From positions 806,001-870,000 of the forward strand of contig OY760934.1 in NCBI GenBank assembly GCA_963664245.1: a stretch of 64,000 bases of DNA. Direction: 5' to 3'. The stretch's first letter is position 1. Every line of letters starts with the position of its first letter. The notes under the pieces were generated by a model. It saw only the letters and a program-made list of their open reading frames with translations. It was not told where the DNA came from and made no database searches. This document shows positions 10,931 through 20,315 of this stretch, in pieces. Made by a program: the position numbers and the translations under genes. This DNA comes from GCA-2711565 sp963664245 (GTDB taxonomy: Bacteria; Bacteroidota; Bacteroidia; Bacteroidales; GCA-2711565).

Positions 10931-12967
10931 TTAATTTACCGTTGGTAAAAACGAATATTTTTCGGCATAATAAAGCTGTTGCTCTGTATAATCATCTTTA
11001 TATACAAGCTTAACATCAACAACTTTTCCGTTTTCTTTTACCAGTTCGTAAACCGGGTTAATAAATCCACCATAAGGTGCAATGTTTAATTTATTATATC
11101 TTTCCAGAACCTCTTTATGCAAATCGTAATCAATTTTCACCGCGTAAGTTTCAATCAATTGTTTAGCGGCTTCAAAATCACCTTCGGAGGTAATACGTTG
11201 AATTTCGGCCAACAATTTGCCAAACAAACCTCTTAGCTTTTCGTAATCATTAACCACAAAGTAGGTTTTTCCATCTTTAACAACTTTCTCAATCACTTTA
11301 TCAGATGCACCTTTTTCGATACACCATTCAGCAATCAACTTACGCGCTCTCATGTGAGCCTGCTCAATATTATCGCCCAATTTAATGCGCGAAAACTGCT
11401 GCATAGCCCCATTACGAATGTATCCCAAGTATTGAATTTTAGCCGCATCAAGGCTCGGAAGAATACCCAACTCAACCATCTTATCATCCAACATATAATA
11501 CAAAGCAAACAACTCGGCACGGGCTTCCTCAATCGGTGAACCATAATTTTTAAGGGCACCTGAAGGAGTAGAAGGCAACAATTTACCGGAAGCATGCCCT
11601 AAACACTCGTGCATATCGGTATGAAGGTTATCGGCCATGGAACCGTACTTGTGTTCCAATGCAATTTCTTCTTTGGTTAAATAAAATTCTTCAAGGAAAC
11701 CATTTCCAAGCGCTGCCTGATCGTAGGCATAGGTAATGTTTTCGATGGTTACCGATTTAGAACCATGCTGAGCACGAATCCAGTTGGGGTTAGGAAGATT
11801 GATACCGATAGGGGTTGATGGATAACAATCGCCGGCCAAAATAGCGGCGGTAATTACTTTCGACGAAACGCCTTTGACCACTTCTTTTTTGAAGCGCGGA
11901 TCAACCGGGGAATGATCTTCAAACCATTGGGAATTTTGAGCCAACAATTCGGAACGATGCGAAGCTTCAATATCTTTGAAGTTTACGATCGATTCAAACG
12001 AAGCTTTAATCCCGATAGGATCGCCATAATCTTCAATAAACCCGTTGACAAAATCCACCCTCGAATCGTTATCTTTTACCCAAGCAATGCTGAACTCATC
12101 CCAAAGCTCCAGGTTACCGGTTTTATAATACTCGATCAGGACTTTTACATAATTACGTTGGTAATCGCTTTCGGCAAACGGAAGTGCTTTCTCGAGGTTT
12201 TCAACAATTTTGGCAATGGCTTTGCCATACATCCCGTTAATCCTCCACACTTTCTCAACAACTTTGCCATTTTCTTTTACCACTTTCGAGTTCAAACCAT
12301 AAGAAATAGGCGTCGGATCATTTTTGTCAATGATCGATTCGTAATAAGCCTCAACTTCTTTTTGGGTAACACCTTCGTAATAGTTCATGGCCGAAGTTGA
12401 AATCAAATCGTCGCCCACCTGGTTAATGCGTTTGGGGGCAATGCTTTTGTTAAAAATAATCGGGCTGATCCTTCCAATAAAAGCATTCAACGATTCCCCT
12501 TCGTTAAGCGGGAAGTTTGCGTTTTCAGAACCTTTTATAAGATCCGTAAAGTAAGCTTCTGAAATTTCAGGGAAAAACTTTTCGGCACCATAGTGGTGGT
12601 GAATCCCGTTAGAAAACCAAACCCTTTTGGCATAAACCATAAAATTTTGGAAATCTTCGGAATTACGGTTCCCTTTATAATTTTTCACGATCTCGTCTAA
12701 AGTATGACGGATCAATAAATTGTATTTATAGTTTTGATCGTAAATTATATCGCGCCCCGAAAGTGCAGCTTCATTCAGATAATAAATAAATTGTTTCTGT
12801 TTAAGGCTCAAATCTTCAAACCCCGGAACCTGGTAGCGCATGATTTTTAAATCGGCGAACTGCTCCAATAAAAATTTGAAATCACCTTCTTTGTTTTCAG
12901 TATTTTGATTGCATGAGAATGTCATACTTGCAATAATTACAATAATTAAAAATTTTGCTGATTTCAT
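10931..12967 (-). CDS. Dipeptidyl peptidase III family (M49) lipoprotein
   Basis: A 678-residue zinc peptidase that in its family releases dipeptides from peptide N-termini. The N-terminus MKSAKFLIIVIIASMTFSC is a lipoprotein signal ending in Cys19, so the protein is probably membrane-anchored outside the cytoplasm. Near residue 450 it has HECLGH, the bacterial form of the M49 HExxGH zinc motif, and about 30 residues later EEARAE, which supplies the third ligand. The C-terminal domain is complete. It lies 26 nt downstream of gcvT, so the two are probably co-transcribed. The functional link is unclear. Confidence 0.92.
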   Translation of the reverse strand: MKSAKFLIIVIIASMTFSCNQNTENKEGDFKFLLEQFADLKIMRYQVPGFEDLSLKQKQFIYYLNEAALSGRDIIYDQNYKYNLLIRHTLDEIVKNYKGNRNSEDFQNFMVYAKRVWFSNGIHHHYGAEKFFPEISEAYFTDLIKGSENANFPLNEGESLNAFIGRISPIIFNKSIAPKRINQVGDDLISTSAMNYYEGVTQKEVEAYYESIIDKNDPTPISYGLNSKVVKENGKVVEKVWRINGMYGKAIAKIVENLEKALPFAESDYQRNYVKVLIEYYKTGNLELWDEFSIAWVKDNDSRVDFVNGFIEDYGDPIGIKASFESIVNFKDIEASHRSELLAQNSQWFEDHSPVDPRFKKEVVKGVSSKVITAAILAGDCYPSTPIGINLPNPNWIRAQHGSKSVTIENITYAYDQAALGNGFLEEFYLTKEEIALEHKYGSMADNLHTDMHECLGHASGKLLPSTPSGALKNYGSPIEEARAELFALYYMLDDKMVELGILPSLDAAKIQYLGYIRNGAMQQFSRIKLGDNIEQAHMRARKLIAEWCIEKGASDKVIEKVVKDGKTYFVVNDYEKLRGLFGKLLAEIQRITSEGDFEAAKQLIETYAVKIDYDLHKEVLERYNKLNIAPYGGFINPVYELVKENGKVVDVKLVYKDDYTEQQLYYAEKYSFLPTVN

Positions 12968-12993
12968 TTTATAAATATTAGGTTAAAACTAGC

Positions 12994-14082
12994 CTACCCT
13001 TTATAAAAAGGAAGCTTAACAATTTGTGCCTTTAATAATTTATTACGAACCTTGATGTACACTTCCGAATCAAGTTTATTGAACCCGGTTTTTATGTAGC
13101 CCATTCCGATACCAATTTTCAGCATCGGGCTCATGGTTCCTGAAGTAACTTCGCCAATGGTATTTCCTTCGGCATCGCAAATTTCATAATGCTGGCGAGG
13201 AATACCTTTATCAACCATTTTAAAAGCGGTTAACTTACGCTGAATTCCTTCTTCTTTCAATTTGGCCATGTACTCACGATCGATAAAATTGTTGCCATCC
13301 GAAAATTTGGTGATCCATCCCAAACCGGCTTCAATAGGCGAAGTAGCATCGTCAATATCATTTCCGTACAAACAAAAACCAGATTCTAAACGCAAAGTAT
13401 CACGAGCTGCCAAACCAATTGGTTTAATATCGAATTCTTTACCGGCTTCAAAAACAGCTTCAAAAACTTTTGCCCCGTCTTCGTTAGCACAATAAACTTC
13501 ACATCCGCCCGAACCAGTATAACCAGTGGTTGAGAAAATAACGTCTTTTACCCCGGCAAACTCGCATTTTTGGAACGTGTAATATTCCATGTCAATCACA
13601 TTGACATCGGTTAATTTTTGCATGGCTTTCAAAGCCAAAGGTCCTTGAATGGCCAACTGGCAAATCTCGTCCGAAGCATTGTATAAAACAGCACCATTGG
13701 TATTTTGTTCGTTTACCCATGCCCAGTCTTTTTCAATATTGGCAGCATTTACCACCAATAAATAAGTTTCCTCGTCGATGCGATAAACTAAAAGATCATC
13801 AACAATTCCACCTTTCCCGTTAGGAAAACAAGAATATTGGACTTTACCATCAACTAATTTAGCAACGTCGTTTGTGGTAACGCGTTGTACAAACTCGAAA
13901 GCATTAGGACCTTTTACCCAAAATTCGCCCATGTGCGAAACATCAAACACTCCTACTCCTTTGCGAACCGTTTCGTGCTCAACATTTACACCTTCAAACT
14001 GAACCGGCATATTGTAACCGGCAAACTCCACCATTTTGGCTCCCATTTTCTCGTGCATGCTTGTAAAAGCTGTAGTTTTCAT
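12994..14082 (-). CDS. gcvT: Aminomethyltransferase (glycine cleavage T protein)
   Basis: It transfers the aminomethyl-derived C1 unit from the H protein to tetrahydrofolate, releasing ammonia. The 362 residues cover the full family length, from MKTTAFTSMHEKMGAKMVEF through the folate-binding core (FDVSHMGEF, GYTGSGGCEVY, LRLESGFCLYGND) to the C-terminal barrel (GEVTSGTMSPMLKIGIGMGY). Its partner gcvP is at 24977 on the other strand, so the glycine cleavage genes are scattered. No gcvH or lpd lies in this window. A TACATTTG -7 box lies about 40 nt upstream. Confidence 0.96.
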   Translation of the reverse strand: MKTTAFTSMHEKMGAKMVEFAGYNMPVQFEGVNVEHETVRKGVGVFDVSHMGEFWVKGPNAFEFVQRVTTNDVAKLVDGKVQYSCFPNGKGGIVDDLLVYRIDEETYLLVVNAANIEKDWAWVNEQNTNGAVLYNASDEICQLAIQGPLALKAMQKLTDVNVIDMEYYTFQKCEFAGVKDVIFSTTGYTGSGGCEVYCANEDGAKVFEAVFEAGKEFDIKPIGLAARDTLRLESGFCLYGNDIDDATSPIEAGLGWITKFSDGNNFIDREYMAKLKEEGIQRKLTAFKMVDKGIPRQHYEICDAEGNTIGEVTSGTMSPMLKIGIGMGYIKTGFNKLDSEVYIKVRNKLLKAQIVKLPFYKG

Positions 14083-14120
14083 ATCTATATATTTTTAATA
14101 GCAATTAATTTATTTTTGTG

Positions 14121-14128
14121 CAAATGTA
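14121..14128 (-). promoter_or_regulatory. gcvT promoter -7 box
   Basis: The minus strand reads TACATTTG, a full TAnnTTTG match, 39 nt from the gcvT ATG. An ATTG lies roughly where a -33 element would be. Confidence 0.5.
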
Positions 14129-14244
14129 AAAAATTAGCCCCAATATTTATTGATTTAAGAATAAAGTCTACGAAACAAATATTCTCCGTAAAAATCAATT
14201 ATATTTTCTTTGATATATATTCCCTAGATTTCAAAACAGAATCA

Positions 14245-14252
14245 TATATTTG
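14245..14252 (+). promoter_or_regulatory. pruA promoter -7 box
   Basis: TATATTTG is a full TAnnTTTG match 60 nt before the pruA ATG. No good -33 TTTG lies at the usual spacing, which could mean the promoter depends on an activator. Confidence 0.5.
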
Positions 14253-14257
14253 CATTT

Positions 14258-14281
14258 CGTTATGCACATAATTACATAACG
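14258..14281. promoter_or_regulatory. Inverted repeat at the predicted pruA transcription start
   Basis: CGTTATG (14258-14264) and CATAACG (14275-14281) form a perfect 7-bp dyad with a 10-nt spacer. This is the size of a dimeric repressor operator. It begins 6 nt after the -7 box, so a bound protein would block initiation. No regulator gene is adjacent. Confidence 0.5.
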
Positions 14282-14312
14282 ATACAAATTGAATAATTCA
14301 AAAAAATAAGGC

Positions 14313-15941
14313 ATGAACAACGCAATTTTTAATTTTAAAGAACCCAAAAATGAACCGGTTTTATCCTATTTACCGGGCAGCAAAGAAAGGATCGCTCTTG
14401 AAGCAGAGTTAATGAGGCAAAGCGAAACACTTGTTGAAATCCCGTTGATAATTGGGGGAAAAGAGGTATATACAAATAATACCGGAGAAGTAAGATCTCC
14501 ACAAAACCACAAACACGTATTGGCAAAATACCACAAAGCCCGGAAACAAGATGTGGAAGCAGCCGTAGAAGCAGCTCTGGCAGCCAAAGATGACTGGATG
14601 GAGCTTTCGTGGATCGAACGCTCGTCCATCATGTTAAAAGCCGCTGAACTAATCTCCAAAAAGTACCGCTTTGTACTGAACGCAGCAACCATGCTCGGCC
14701 AAAGCAAAAATGCCTACCAGGCCGAAATTGACTCAGCCTGCGAAACCATTGACTTTTTAAGATTCAACTCATACTTTCTTTCACAAATTTTCCTGAACCA
14801 GCCAAATATTGGATTGGATCACATCAACCGCTTACAATACCGCCCGCTGGAAGGTTTTGTTTTTACGGTTTCACCCTTCAACTTTACCGCTATTGCAGCA
14901 AACCTAAACATTTCGGTAAACATCATGGGGAACACCACGGTATGGAAACCGGCAACAACATCGCTACTTTCAAGTTATTATTTGATGAAAATATTTAAAG
15001 AAGCAGGATTCCCTGACGGAGTAATCAATTTTGTTCCGGGCTCAGGGCGCGAAATCGGGGATGTTGTGTTGAACCATCCTGAATTGGCCGGAATTCATTT
15101 TACCGGTTCAACCGGAACATTCAACAATTTATGGAAAACCGTAAGCGATAACCTTGGCAAATACCGCTCCTACCCGAAACTGGTTGGCGAAACCGGGGGA
15201 AAAGATTTCATTTTCGCTCATAACTCATCCAACATCCGGGAACTTGCTACAGCTATTATCCGCGGATCTTTCGAATACCAGGGACAAAAATGTTCGGCGG
15301 CATCAAGAGCCTACGTTCCTGCTTCAATTTGGGAAGAATTAAAATCAGAACTCATTTCTGATCTTTCAAAAATAAAAATGGGGAACGTAGAAGACTTCAA
15401 GAATTTTGTAAATGCCGTTATTGACGAAGCTTCTTTTGACAATATCATGAGCTATATCAATTATGCCAAAGAATCAGACGAAGCAGAAATTATTGCCGGG
15501 GGAAATGGCGATAAATCGGTGGGATATTTTATCGAACCAACCATTATCGTTACCACTAACCCGAAATTTAAAAGCATGGAAGAAGAGATCTTCGGGCCAG
15601 TGATGACCATCTTCGTATATGAAGACGAGAAGTTTGAAGAAGCTCTCGACCTCTGCGACAAAACTTCGCCTTATGCTTTAACTGGTGCCGTTTTTGCCAG
15701 CGACAAATATGCCGCCATGAAAGCCTGCAAAAAACTTAAATACGCAGCAGGAAATTTCTACCTCAACGATAAACCAACCGGTGCCGTGGTTGGGCTTCAA
15801 CCATTTGGAGGAGCCAGAGGCTCGGGAACCAACGATAAAGCCGGTAGTTTCTTAAACCTTTTACGCTGGACCAGTCCACGAACCATTAAAGAAACTTTGC
15901 TCCCGGCAACTGATTTCAAATATCCTTACATGGAAGATTAA
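14313..15941 (+). CDS. pruA: L-glutamate gamma-semialdehyde dehydrogenase
   Basis: It oxidises glutamate semialdehyde (from proline via P5C) to glutamate with NAD. The 542 residues match stand-alone P5C dehydrogenases. The catalytic Glu lies in GETGGKDF near residue 293 and the nucleophilic Cys in GQKCSAASRAY near residue 327. The FTVSPFNFTAIAANL and GSTGTFN segments of the cofactor fold and the C-terminal PFGGARGSGTNDKAG are conserved. No proline dehydrogenase gene lies next to it. A dyad at the promoter and a terminator downstream make it a single-gene unit. Confidence 0.96.
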   Translation: MNNAIFNFKEPKNEPVLSYLPGSKERIALEAELMRQSETLVEIPLIIGGKEVYTNNTGEVRSPQNHKHVLAKYHKARKQDVEAAVEAALAAKDDWMELSWIERSSIMLKAAELISKKYRFVLNAATMLGQSKNAYQAEIDSACETIDFLRFNSYFLSQIFLNQPNIGLDHINRLQYRPLEGFVFTVSPFNFTAIAANLNISVNIMGNTTVWKPATTSLLSSYYLMKIFKEAGFPDGVINFVPGSGREIGDVVLNHPELAGIHFTGSTGTFNNLWKTVSDNLGKYRSYPKLVGETGGKDFIFAHNSSNIRELATAIIRGSFEYQGQKCSAASRAYVPASIWEELKSELISDLSKIKMGNVEDFKNFVNAVIDEASFDNIMSYINYAKESDEAEIIAGGNGDKSVGYFIEPTIIVTTNPKFKSMEEEIFGPVMTIFVYEDEKFEEALDLCDKTSPYALTGAVFASDKYAAMKACKKLKYAAGNFYLNDKPTGAVVGLQPFGGARGSGTNDKAGSFLNLLRWTSPRTIKETLLPATDFKYPYMED

Positions 15942-15982
15942 CAAATTTTTCATTGATATATGGGGGTCACCATAATGGTGAC

Positions 15983-16026
15983 GGGGTGTCATCAAATAAG
16001 TCGCAGATGGCACCCCATTGTTTTTT
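15983..16026 (+). terminator. Intrinsic terminator after pruA
   Basis: GGGGTGTCATC (15983-15993) pairs with GATGGCACCCC (16006-16016) with one G-U pair, followed by ATTGTTTTTT. A second perfect 6-bp hairpin (GTCACC/GGTGAC, 15966-15982) lies just before it. Confidence 0.8.
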
Positions 16027-16511
16027 CAGAACTTCTCTAAAATGTGGTAAACAATCGGGCAGTATTTTACATTGGTCAAATGCAGCTTAAGGTTTTTCAT
16101 AAACTGAAAATCATCTGTATGGGGATATTCGCGGCAAGCCCTGGGGCGAACCTCATAAATCCGGCACTTGTTATCTTTTTCCAAAAACACACAGGGAACC
16201 GTTTTCATCACCTTGTCACCGTCTTCGTCAACAGTTAAATATTCCGAAATAAAACGGTTCAATTTAATCCCTAAAAAGCGGGCAATCCGTTTAGCATCGG
16301 TATCGTTTACAATGGGAGGAATGCTCGAACAACAATTGGCACAATCCAGACAATCCAGGATTTTAATCACCGTTTCGTGTAATTCATTGGCTCGCTGGTT
16401 GACTTCTTTTGCCTTTTGTTTGGAAAGTTTAAGGATCAGTTTTTTGTTTTGATCGGCAACAGCGTCTTTCTTCAAAAGCCATTCTTTGATCGGTGGCTTA
16501 TTTTCGTTCAT
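16026..16511 (-). CDS. YkgJ-family cysteine-cluster protein
   Basis: A 161-residue protein with the CxxCxxCC cluster (CLDCANCC) and further cysteines in PCVFLEKDNKCRIYEVRPRACREYP and YCPIVY. This pattern defines the UPF0153/YkgJ family, thought to bind zinc or an iron-sulfur centre. Its biochemical role is unknown. It overlaps the end of folA by 14 nt and is the last gene of the thyA-folA unit. It converges on the pruA terminator. Confidence 0.85.
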   Translation of the reverse strand: MNENKPPIKEWLLKKDAVADQNKKLILKLSKQKAKEVNQRANELHETVIKILDCLDCANCCSSIPPIVNDTDAKRIARFLGIKLNRFISEYLTVDEDGDKVMKTVPCVFLEKDNKCRIYEVRPRACREYPHTDDFQFMKNLKLHLTNVKYCPIVYHILEKF

Positions 16512-16986
16512 AAATCAGAAACGAATAACTGAAATCATTTTGTGGATCATCATTTACATCTTCGCGATAAATTTCGTTCCACTCGCTAAAATCCACTTCA
16601 AAAAAAGTATCGGCTTCAAAATCTTTGCGTACACGGGTCAGGTAAAATTTATTGGCGTAAGGAAGCAGTTGTTTGTAAATAGAACCCCCGCCTATCACGA
16701 AGCTTTCTTCGGTTTCGCTGCATTTTTCCACTGCTTCTTCGATGGAGTAAACCGTTTCGCAACCCTCAAACGTTTTACCCGGCAAGTTGGTAATCACTAT
16801 ATTTTTTCGGTTTGGTAACGGCCCGTTTGGAAGCGATTCCAGGGTTCTGTCGCCCATAATGACCTGGTGTCCGCGGGTTTTTTCTTTGAACCATTTAAAG
16901 TCGCGCGAGATGTGCCAAAGCAAATCATTATTTTTTCCGATGGCATGGTTTTGAGCAATGGCAACAATGATTGAGATTTGTTTCAT
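16498..16986 (-). CDS. folA: Dihydrofolate reductase
   Basis: It reduces dihydrofolate to tetrahydrofolate with NADPH and so regenerates the cofactor used up by ThyA. The 162 residues are standard length. Family landmarks are IVAIAQNHAIGKNNDLLW, the active-site Asp in SRDFKWFK, QVIMGDRTLESL and IGGGSIYKQLLP. LLW replaces the usual LPW and MGDRT the usual MG(R/K)xT; both are mild variations. It lies 82 nt after thyA. Confidence 0.95.
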   Translation of the reverse strand: MKQISIIVAIAQNHAIGKNNDLLWHISRDFKWFKEKTRGHQVIMGDRTLESLPNGPLPNRKNIVITNLPGKTFEGCETVYSIEEAVEKCSETEESFVIGGGSIYKQLLPYANKFYLTRVRKDFEADTFFEVDFSEWNEIYREDVNDDPQNDFSYSFLIYERK

Positions 16987-17068
16987 TTAGTTGTTCTAGT
17001 TATTCGTGGTTATTAGGTTATTTGTAGTTATTAAAAGAATCTTGATACTTGATACTCACATCAACACA

Positions 17069-17893
17069 TTAAACCGAAATATCCGCTTTAATCGAAGGAT
17101 GCGCATGGTAGCCTTCCAATTGAAAATCTTCGTAAGTAAAATCAAAAATATTTTTAATCGCCGGGTTGATTTTCATTTTCGGCAAGGGGAAAAAATCACG
17201 GCTAAGCTGCAAATCCACTTGTTCAAGATGGTTCAAATAAATATGGGCATCGCCAAAAGTGTGCACAAATTCACCCGCTTCCAAATCGCAAACCTGGGCC
17301 ATCATCATGGTAAACAGGGCGTAAGAAGCAATATTAAATGGCACCCCCAGGAAAATATCGGCCGAACGCTGGTACAACTGACAGCTTAATTTCCCATCGG
17401 CTACATAAAACTGAAACCAGGCATGGCAAGGCGGCAGAGCCATTTTCCCGTTAGCCACGTTTTCGGCAAACGATTTCGACGTATCCGGCAATACCGAAGG
17501 ATTCCAGGCCGCAATAATATGTCGGCGGCTATCCGGATTGGTTTTGATTTGTTCAATCAAATCGCTGATCTGGTCGATGCCATCGCCGTTCCAATTGCGC
17601 CATTGGTAACCATAGATGGGCCCCAAATTGCCGTTATCATCTGCCCATTCGTCCCAAATAGAAACTTTATTCTCGTGCAAATAATTAATATTGGTATCCC
17701 CTTTCAGGAACCAAAGCAACTCGTGAATAATGGACCGTAAATGCAATTTTTTGGTGGTCATCACCGGAAATCCTTCCGACAAATCAAAGCGCATTTGGTA
17801 ACCAAAAACACTAATAGTCCCGGTTCCGGTGCGATCCGATTTTCGCACTCCTTTATCTAAAACATGCCGAAGCAAATCGTGATACTGTTTCAT
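17069..17893 (-). CDS. thyA: Thymidylate synthase
   Basis: It methylates dUMP to dTMP with methylene-tetrahydrofolate. The 274 residues are close to the standard 264. The catalytic Cys is in LPPCHAWFQFYV. The dUMP phosphate-binding region (SDRTGTGTISVFGYQMRF), QLYQRSADIFLGVPFN and the folate-binding C-terminus are all present. The upstream nucleoside transporter and downstream folA point to a pyrimidine/folate unit. Confidence 0.97.
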   Translation of the reverse strand: MKQYHDLLRHVLDKGVRKSDRTGTGTISVFGYQMRFDLSEGFPVMTTKKLHLRSIIHELLWFLKGDTNINYLHENKVSIWDEWADDNGNLGPIYGYQWRNWNGDGIDQISDLIEQIKTNPDSRRHIIAAWNPSVLPDTSKSFAENVANGKMALPPCHAWFQFYVADGKLSCQLYQRSADIFLGVPFNIASYALFTMMMAQVCDLEAGEFVHTFGDAHIYLNHLEQVDLQLSRDFFPLPKMKINPAIKNIFDFTYEDFQLEGYHAHPSIKADISV

Positions 17894-17915
17894 AAATTCC
17901 TCAATTCTATATTTC

Positions 17916-19400
17916 CTATCCCATTATCATTCCAATAATCGTAGCGGAGAGTAACGAAGCCATTGCACCACCTAATAAAGCCTTGAAACCTAGTTTAGAT
18001 AACATGCCACGCTTACTTGGAGCCAAGGCTCCAATTCCACCAAGCTGAATCCCAATAGAACTAAAGTTTGCAAAACCACATAATATATAGGTAGCAATAA
18101 TCAGTGATTTTTCATTTACAAAAGCACCAGCAGCCATTAAATCTTTCATACTTGTATATGCAATAAATTCGTTCAAAATAATTTTCTCGCCAAGAAGTTG
18201 CCCAACTAAGGTGATATCTGCCGAAGGAACTCCAATGAGCCACATCAATGGGGCCATACAATATCCTAAAATAAACTGTAAGCTCAACGATTCATATTGG
18301 TGATTTGAAAATTCCGCAACCCAAGTATTTAAACTCGTAACATCCCCAATCTTCATAAAAATAAAATTCAGCAGTGCCATAAACGCGATAAACACCAATA
18401 ACATAGCACCAACATTCACCGCCAAACGAACACCATCAGTGGTTCCGTTGGTAATGGCATCTAAAATATTTGAACCAATCTTATCCTTAGAGACTTCCAC
18501 TTTGTTTGAGACTTCTTCTGTTTGAGGAAGCAAAAGCTTGGATAACACAACAGCACCCGGAGCAGCCATCACCGAAGCCGTTATCAAATGCTTTGCAAAC
18601 AAAATCTGTTCAACAGGATCACTTCCTCCTAAAAATTTTATATATATTGCTAATACTCCCCCTGCAATGGTAGCCATTCCTCCTACCATTACTAATAACA
18701 ACTCCGACTTGGTCATCTTTTCCAAATAGGCTTTAATTAATAGCGGAGACTCTGTTTGCCCCAGAAATATGTTTCCCGTAGCAGATAAACTCTCAGCTCC
18801 CGAAAGATTCAACAAACGGGTCATAATCCAAGCAAAACCTTTTACTACAATTTGAATAACCCCATAATAATATAACACACTAGAAAGAGCTGAAAAGAAT
18901 ACAATAGTTGGTAGAATCTGAAAAGCAAACATGAAGCCTACAGAATTCTGATCAATTAAATTTCCAAACAAAAACACACTGCCTATCTCTGAAAACTTCA
19001 GTACTTTGATAAACATTTTTCCTACAAATTCGATCACCGATTGAGCTGCTGAAACCTTTAAAACTAAAACGGCAATAATCAACTGAATAGACAGACCTCC
19101 CAAAACGGTTCTCCAGTTCACTCTTTTTCTGTTCGAACTCAATAAATATGCAATACCTAAAACCGATGCAATACCAAGTATTCCTCTTAATAAAGACATC
19201 AGTGTAAAGCCTTCGCTTTTGATTGGTTCAATAACATCAATTTGTGTATGTTGTTGTTCTACAGCAGAAATTATTTGGCTAGAATCAACAGCAGTCGTAG
19301 AATCTTGTGCAACCAATATCCCGGTTACAATCAAAAATAGTGAAATTGCAACAAAAAAAATCGCAATCTTACTTTTAAACAAATTAAATTTCATTCGCAT
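17916..19400 (-). CDS. Concentrative nucleoside transporter (NupC/CNT family)
   Basis: About 494 residues from the ATG at 19400 (another ATG is at 19394). A longer frame exists only with a GTG start. The N-terminus has a hydrophobic segment ending VTGILVAQDS and then a short polar stretch, before the multi-helix CNT core. The core has the GNIFLGQTESPLLIKAY motif, GGMATIAGGVLAIY and a C-terminal GGIGALAPSKRG segment. It would import nucleosides with a cation across the inner membrane. It is 22 nt upstream of thyA, so nucleoside salvage and dTMP synthesis are linked. Confidence 0.9.
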   Translation of the reverse strand: MRMKFNLFKSKIAIFFVAISLFLIVTGILVAQDSTTAVDSSQIISAVEQQHTQIDVIEPIKSEGFTLMSLLRGILGIASVLGIAYLLSSNRKRVNWRTVLGGLSIQLIIAVLVLKVSAAQSVIEFVGKMFIKVLKFSEIGSVFLFGNLIDQNSVGFMFAFQILPTIVFFSALSSVLYYYGVIQIVVKGFAWIMTRLLNLSGAESLSATGNIFLGQTESPLLIKAYLEKMTKSELLLVMVGGMATIAGGVLAIYIKFLGGSDPVEQILFAKHLITASVMAAPGAVVLSKLLLPQTEEVSNKVEVSKDKIGSNILDAITNGTTDGVRLAVNVGAMLLVFIAFMALLNFIFMKIGDVTSLNTWVAEFSNHQYESLSLQFILGYCMAPLMWLIGVPSADITLVGQLLGEKIILNEFIAYTSMKDLMAAGAFVNEKSLIIATYILCGFANFSSIGIQLGGIGALAPSKRGMLSKLGFKALLGGAMASLLSATIIGMIMG

Positions 19401-19469
19401 ATATTTGCATCCACCAAATAAAAAGTCATTACATTTTAGGTAATGCCACACTTCCCATTGTTGGATAGA

Positions 19470-20069
19470 TTAAGATTCTCCCTTTTGTTTCCGGCGATGG
19501 ATTTCATCACGGATTAACGAAGCACGTTCATAGTTCTCTTCATCAACCGCTTTTTTCAACATCCCGTTTAATTCATTTAACGAATACGGCTCAAATTCAT
19601 TTTCCAAATCTTCATCCTCATCGTCTGGAATATTTTTAGCCCCGAAAGAGGGTGAACTTTCATCCATTAAAACGCCGGCCTCTGCCAATATTTTTTCATC
19701 GGTAAAAATCGGACAATGAAAACGGATTGCCAAAGCTACTGCATCCGAAGTACGTGCGTCAATTTCGGTTTCAATTTCATCCTGCACACAATAAAGCTTG
19801 GCAAAGAAAATCCCTTCCTGGAACTTATCAATTACCACTTCTTTTATACGGATGTTGTATGTATCGGCAAAATTTTTAAAAAGATCGTGGGTCAAAGGCC
19901 GGGAGGGTTTCATTTTTTCCAGCTCAATCGCAATGGCCTGAGCTTCGAAACCACCAATAATAATAGGCAATCTTCGTTTCCCTCCAACCTCTCCAAGTAT
20001 CAATGCATAGGCTCCGCTTTGCGATTGACTGTATGACATTCCGATAATCTCAAGCCTTTTCCGCTCCAT
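19470..20069 (-). CDS. Bifunctional nuclease (DUF151) with UVR motif
   Basis: A 199-residue protein. Residues 1-135 match the BFN/DUF151 domain (GEVGGKRRLPIIIGGFEAQAIAIELE, IDARTSDAVALAIRFHCPIF). The C-terminus (LNGMLKKAVDEENYERASLIRDEI) is a UvrB/UvrC-type helical motif. DUF151 proteins are reported to cut DNA and RNA, but the role in Bacteroidota is not established. It heads the nuclease-transporter-thyA-folA-ykgJ unit. Confidence 0.87.
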   Translation of the reverse strand: MERKRLEIIGMSYSQSQSGAYALILGEVGGKRRLPIIIGGFEAQAIAIELEKMKPSRPLTHDLFKNFADTYNIRIKEVVIDKFQEGIFFAKLYCVQDEIETEIDARTSDAVALAIRFHCPIFTDEKILAEAGVLMDESSPSFGAKNIPDDEDEDLENEFEPYSLNELNGMLKKAVDEENYERASLIRDEIHRRKQKGES

Positions 20070-20315
20070 AATGTAAAAATAGCGATTTTAGGGTATTGCA
20101 CAAAGATTTTGAACAAAAGTATAAATATTTTCATCCCCCTAAATTTATTTTTATTAACAGGTTTCAAACCTTTGAACCCACAATCTCTTAAAAACGAAGG
20201 CATTAAACAGCAACCCCTACATGTTCAATAATAATCAAGCATTTAAAATTAAAATCTTAGCCAAATCTTTTTTATTTTAGCTCCCCATATTTGAAACCAT
20301 TTAATTTTTAACATC

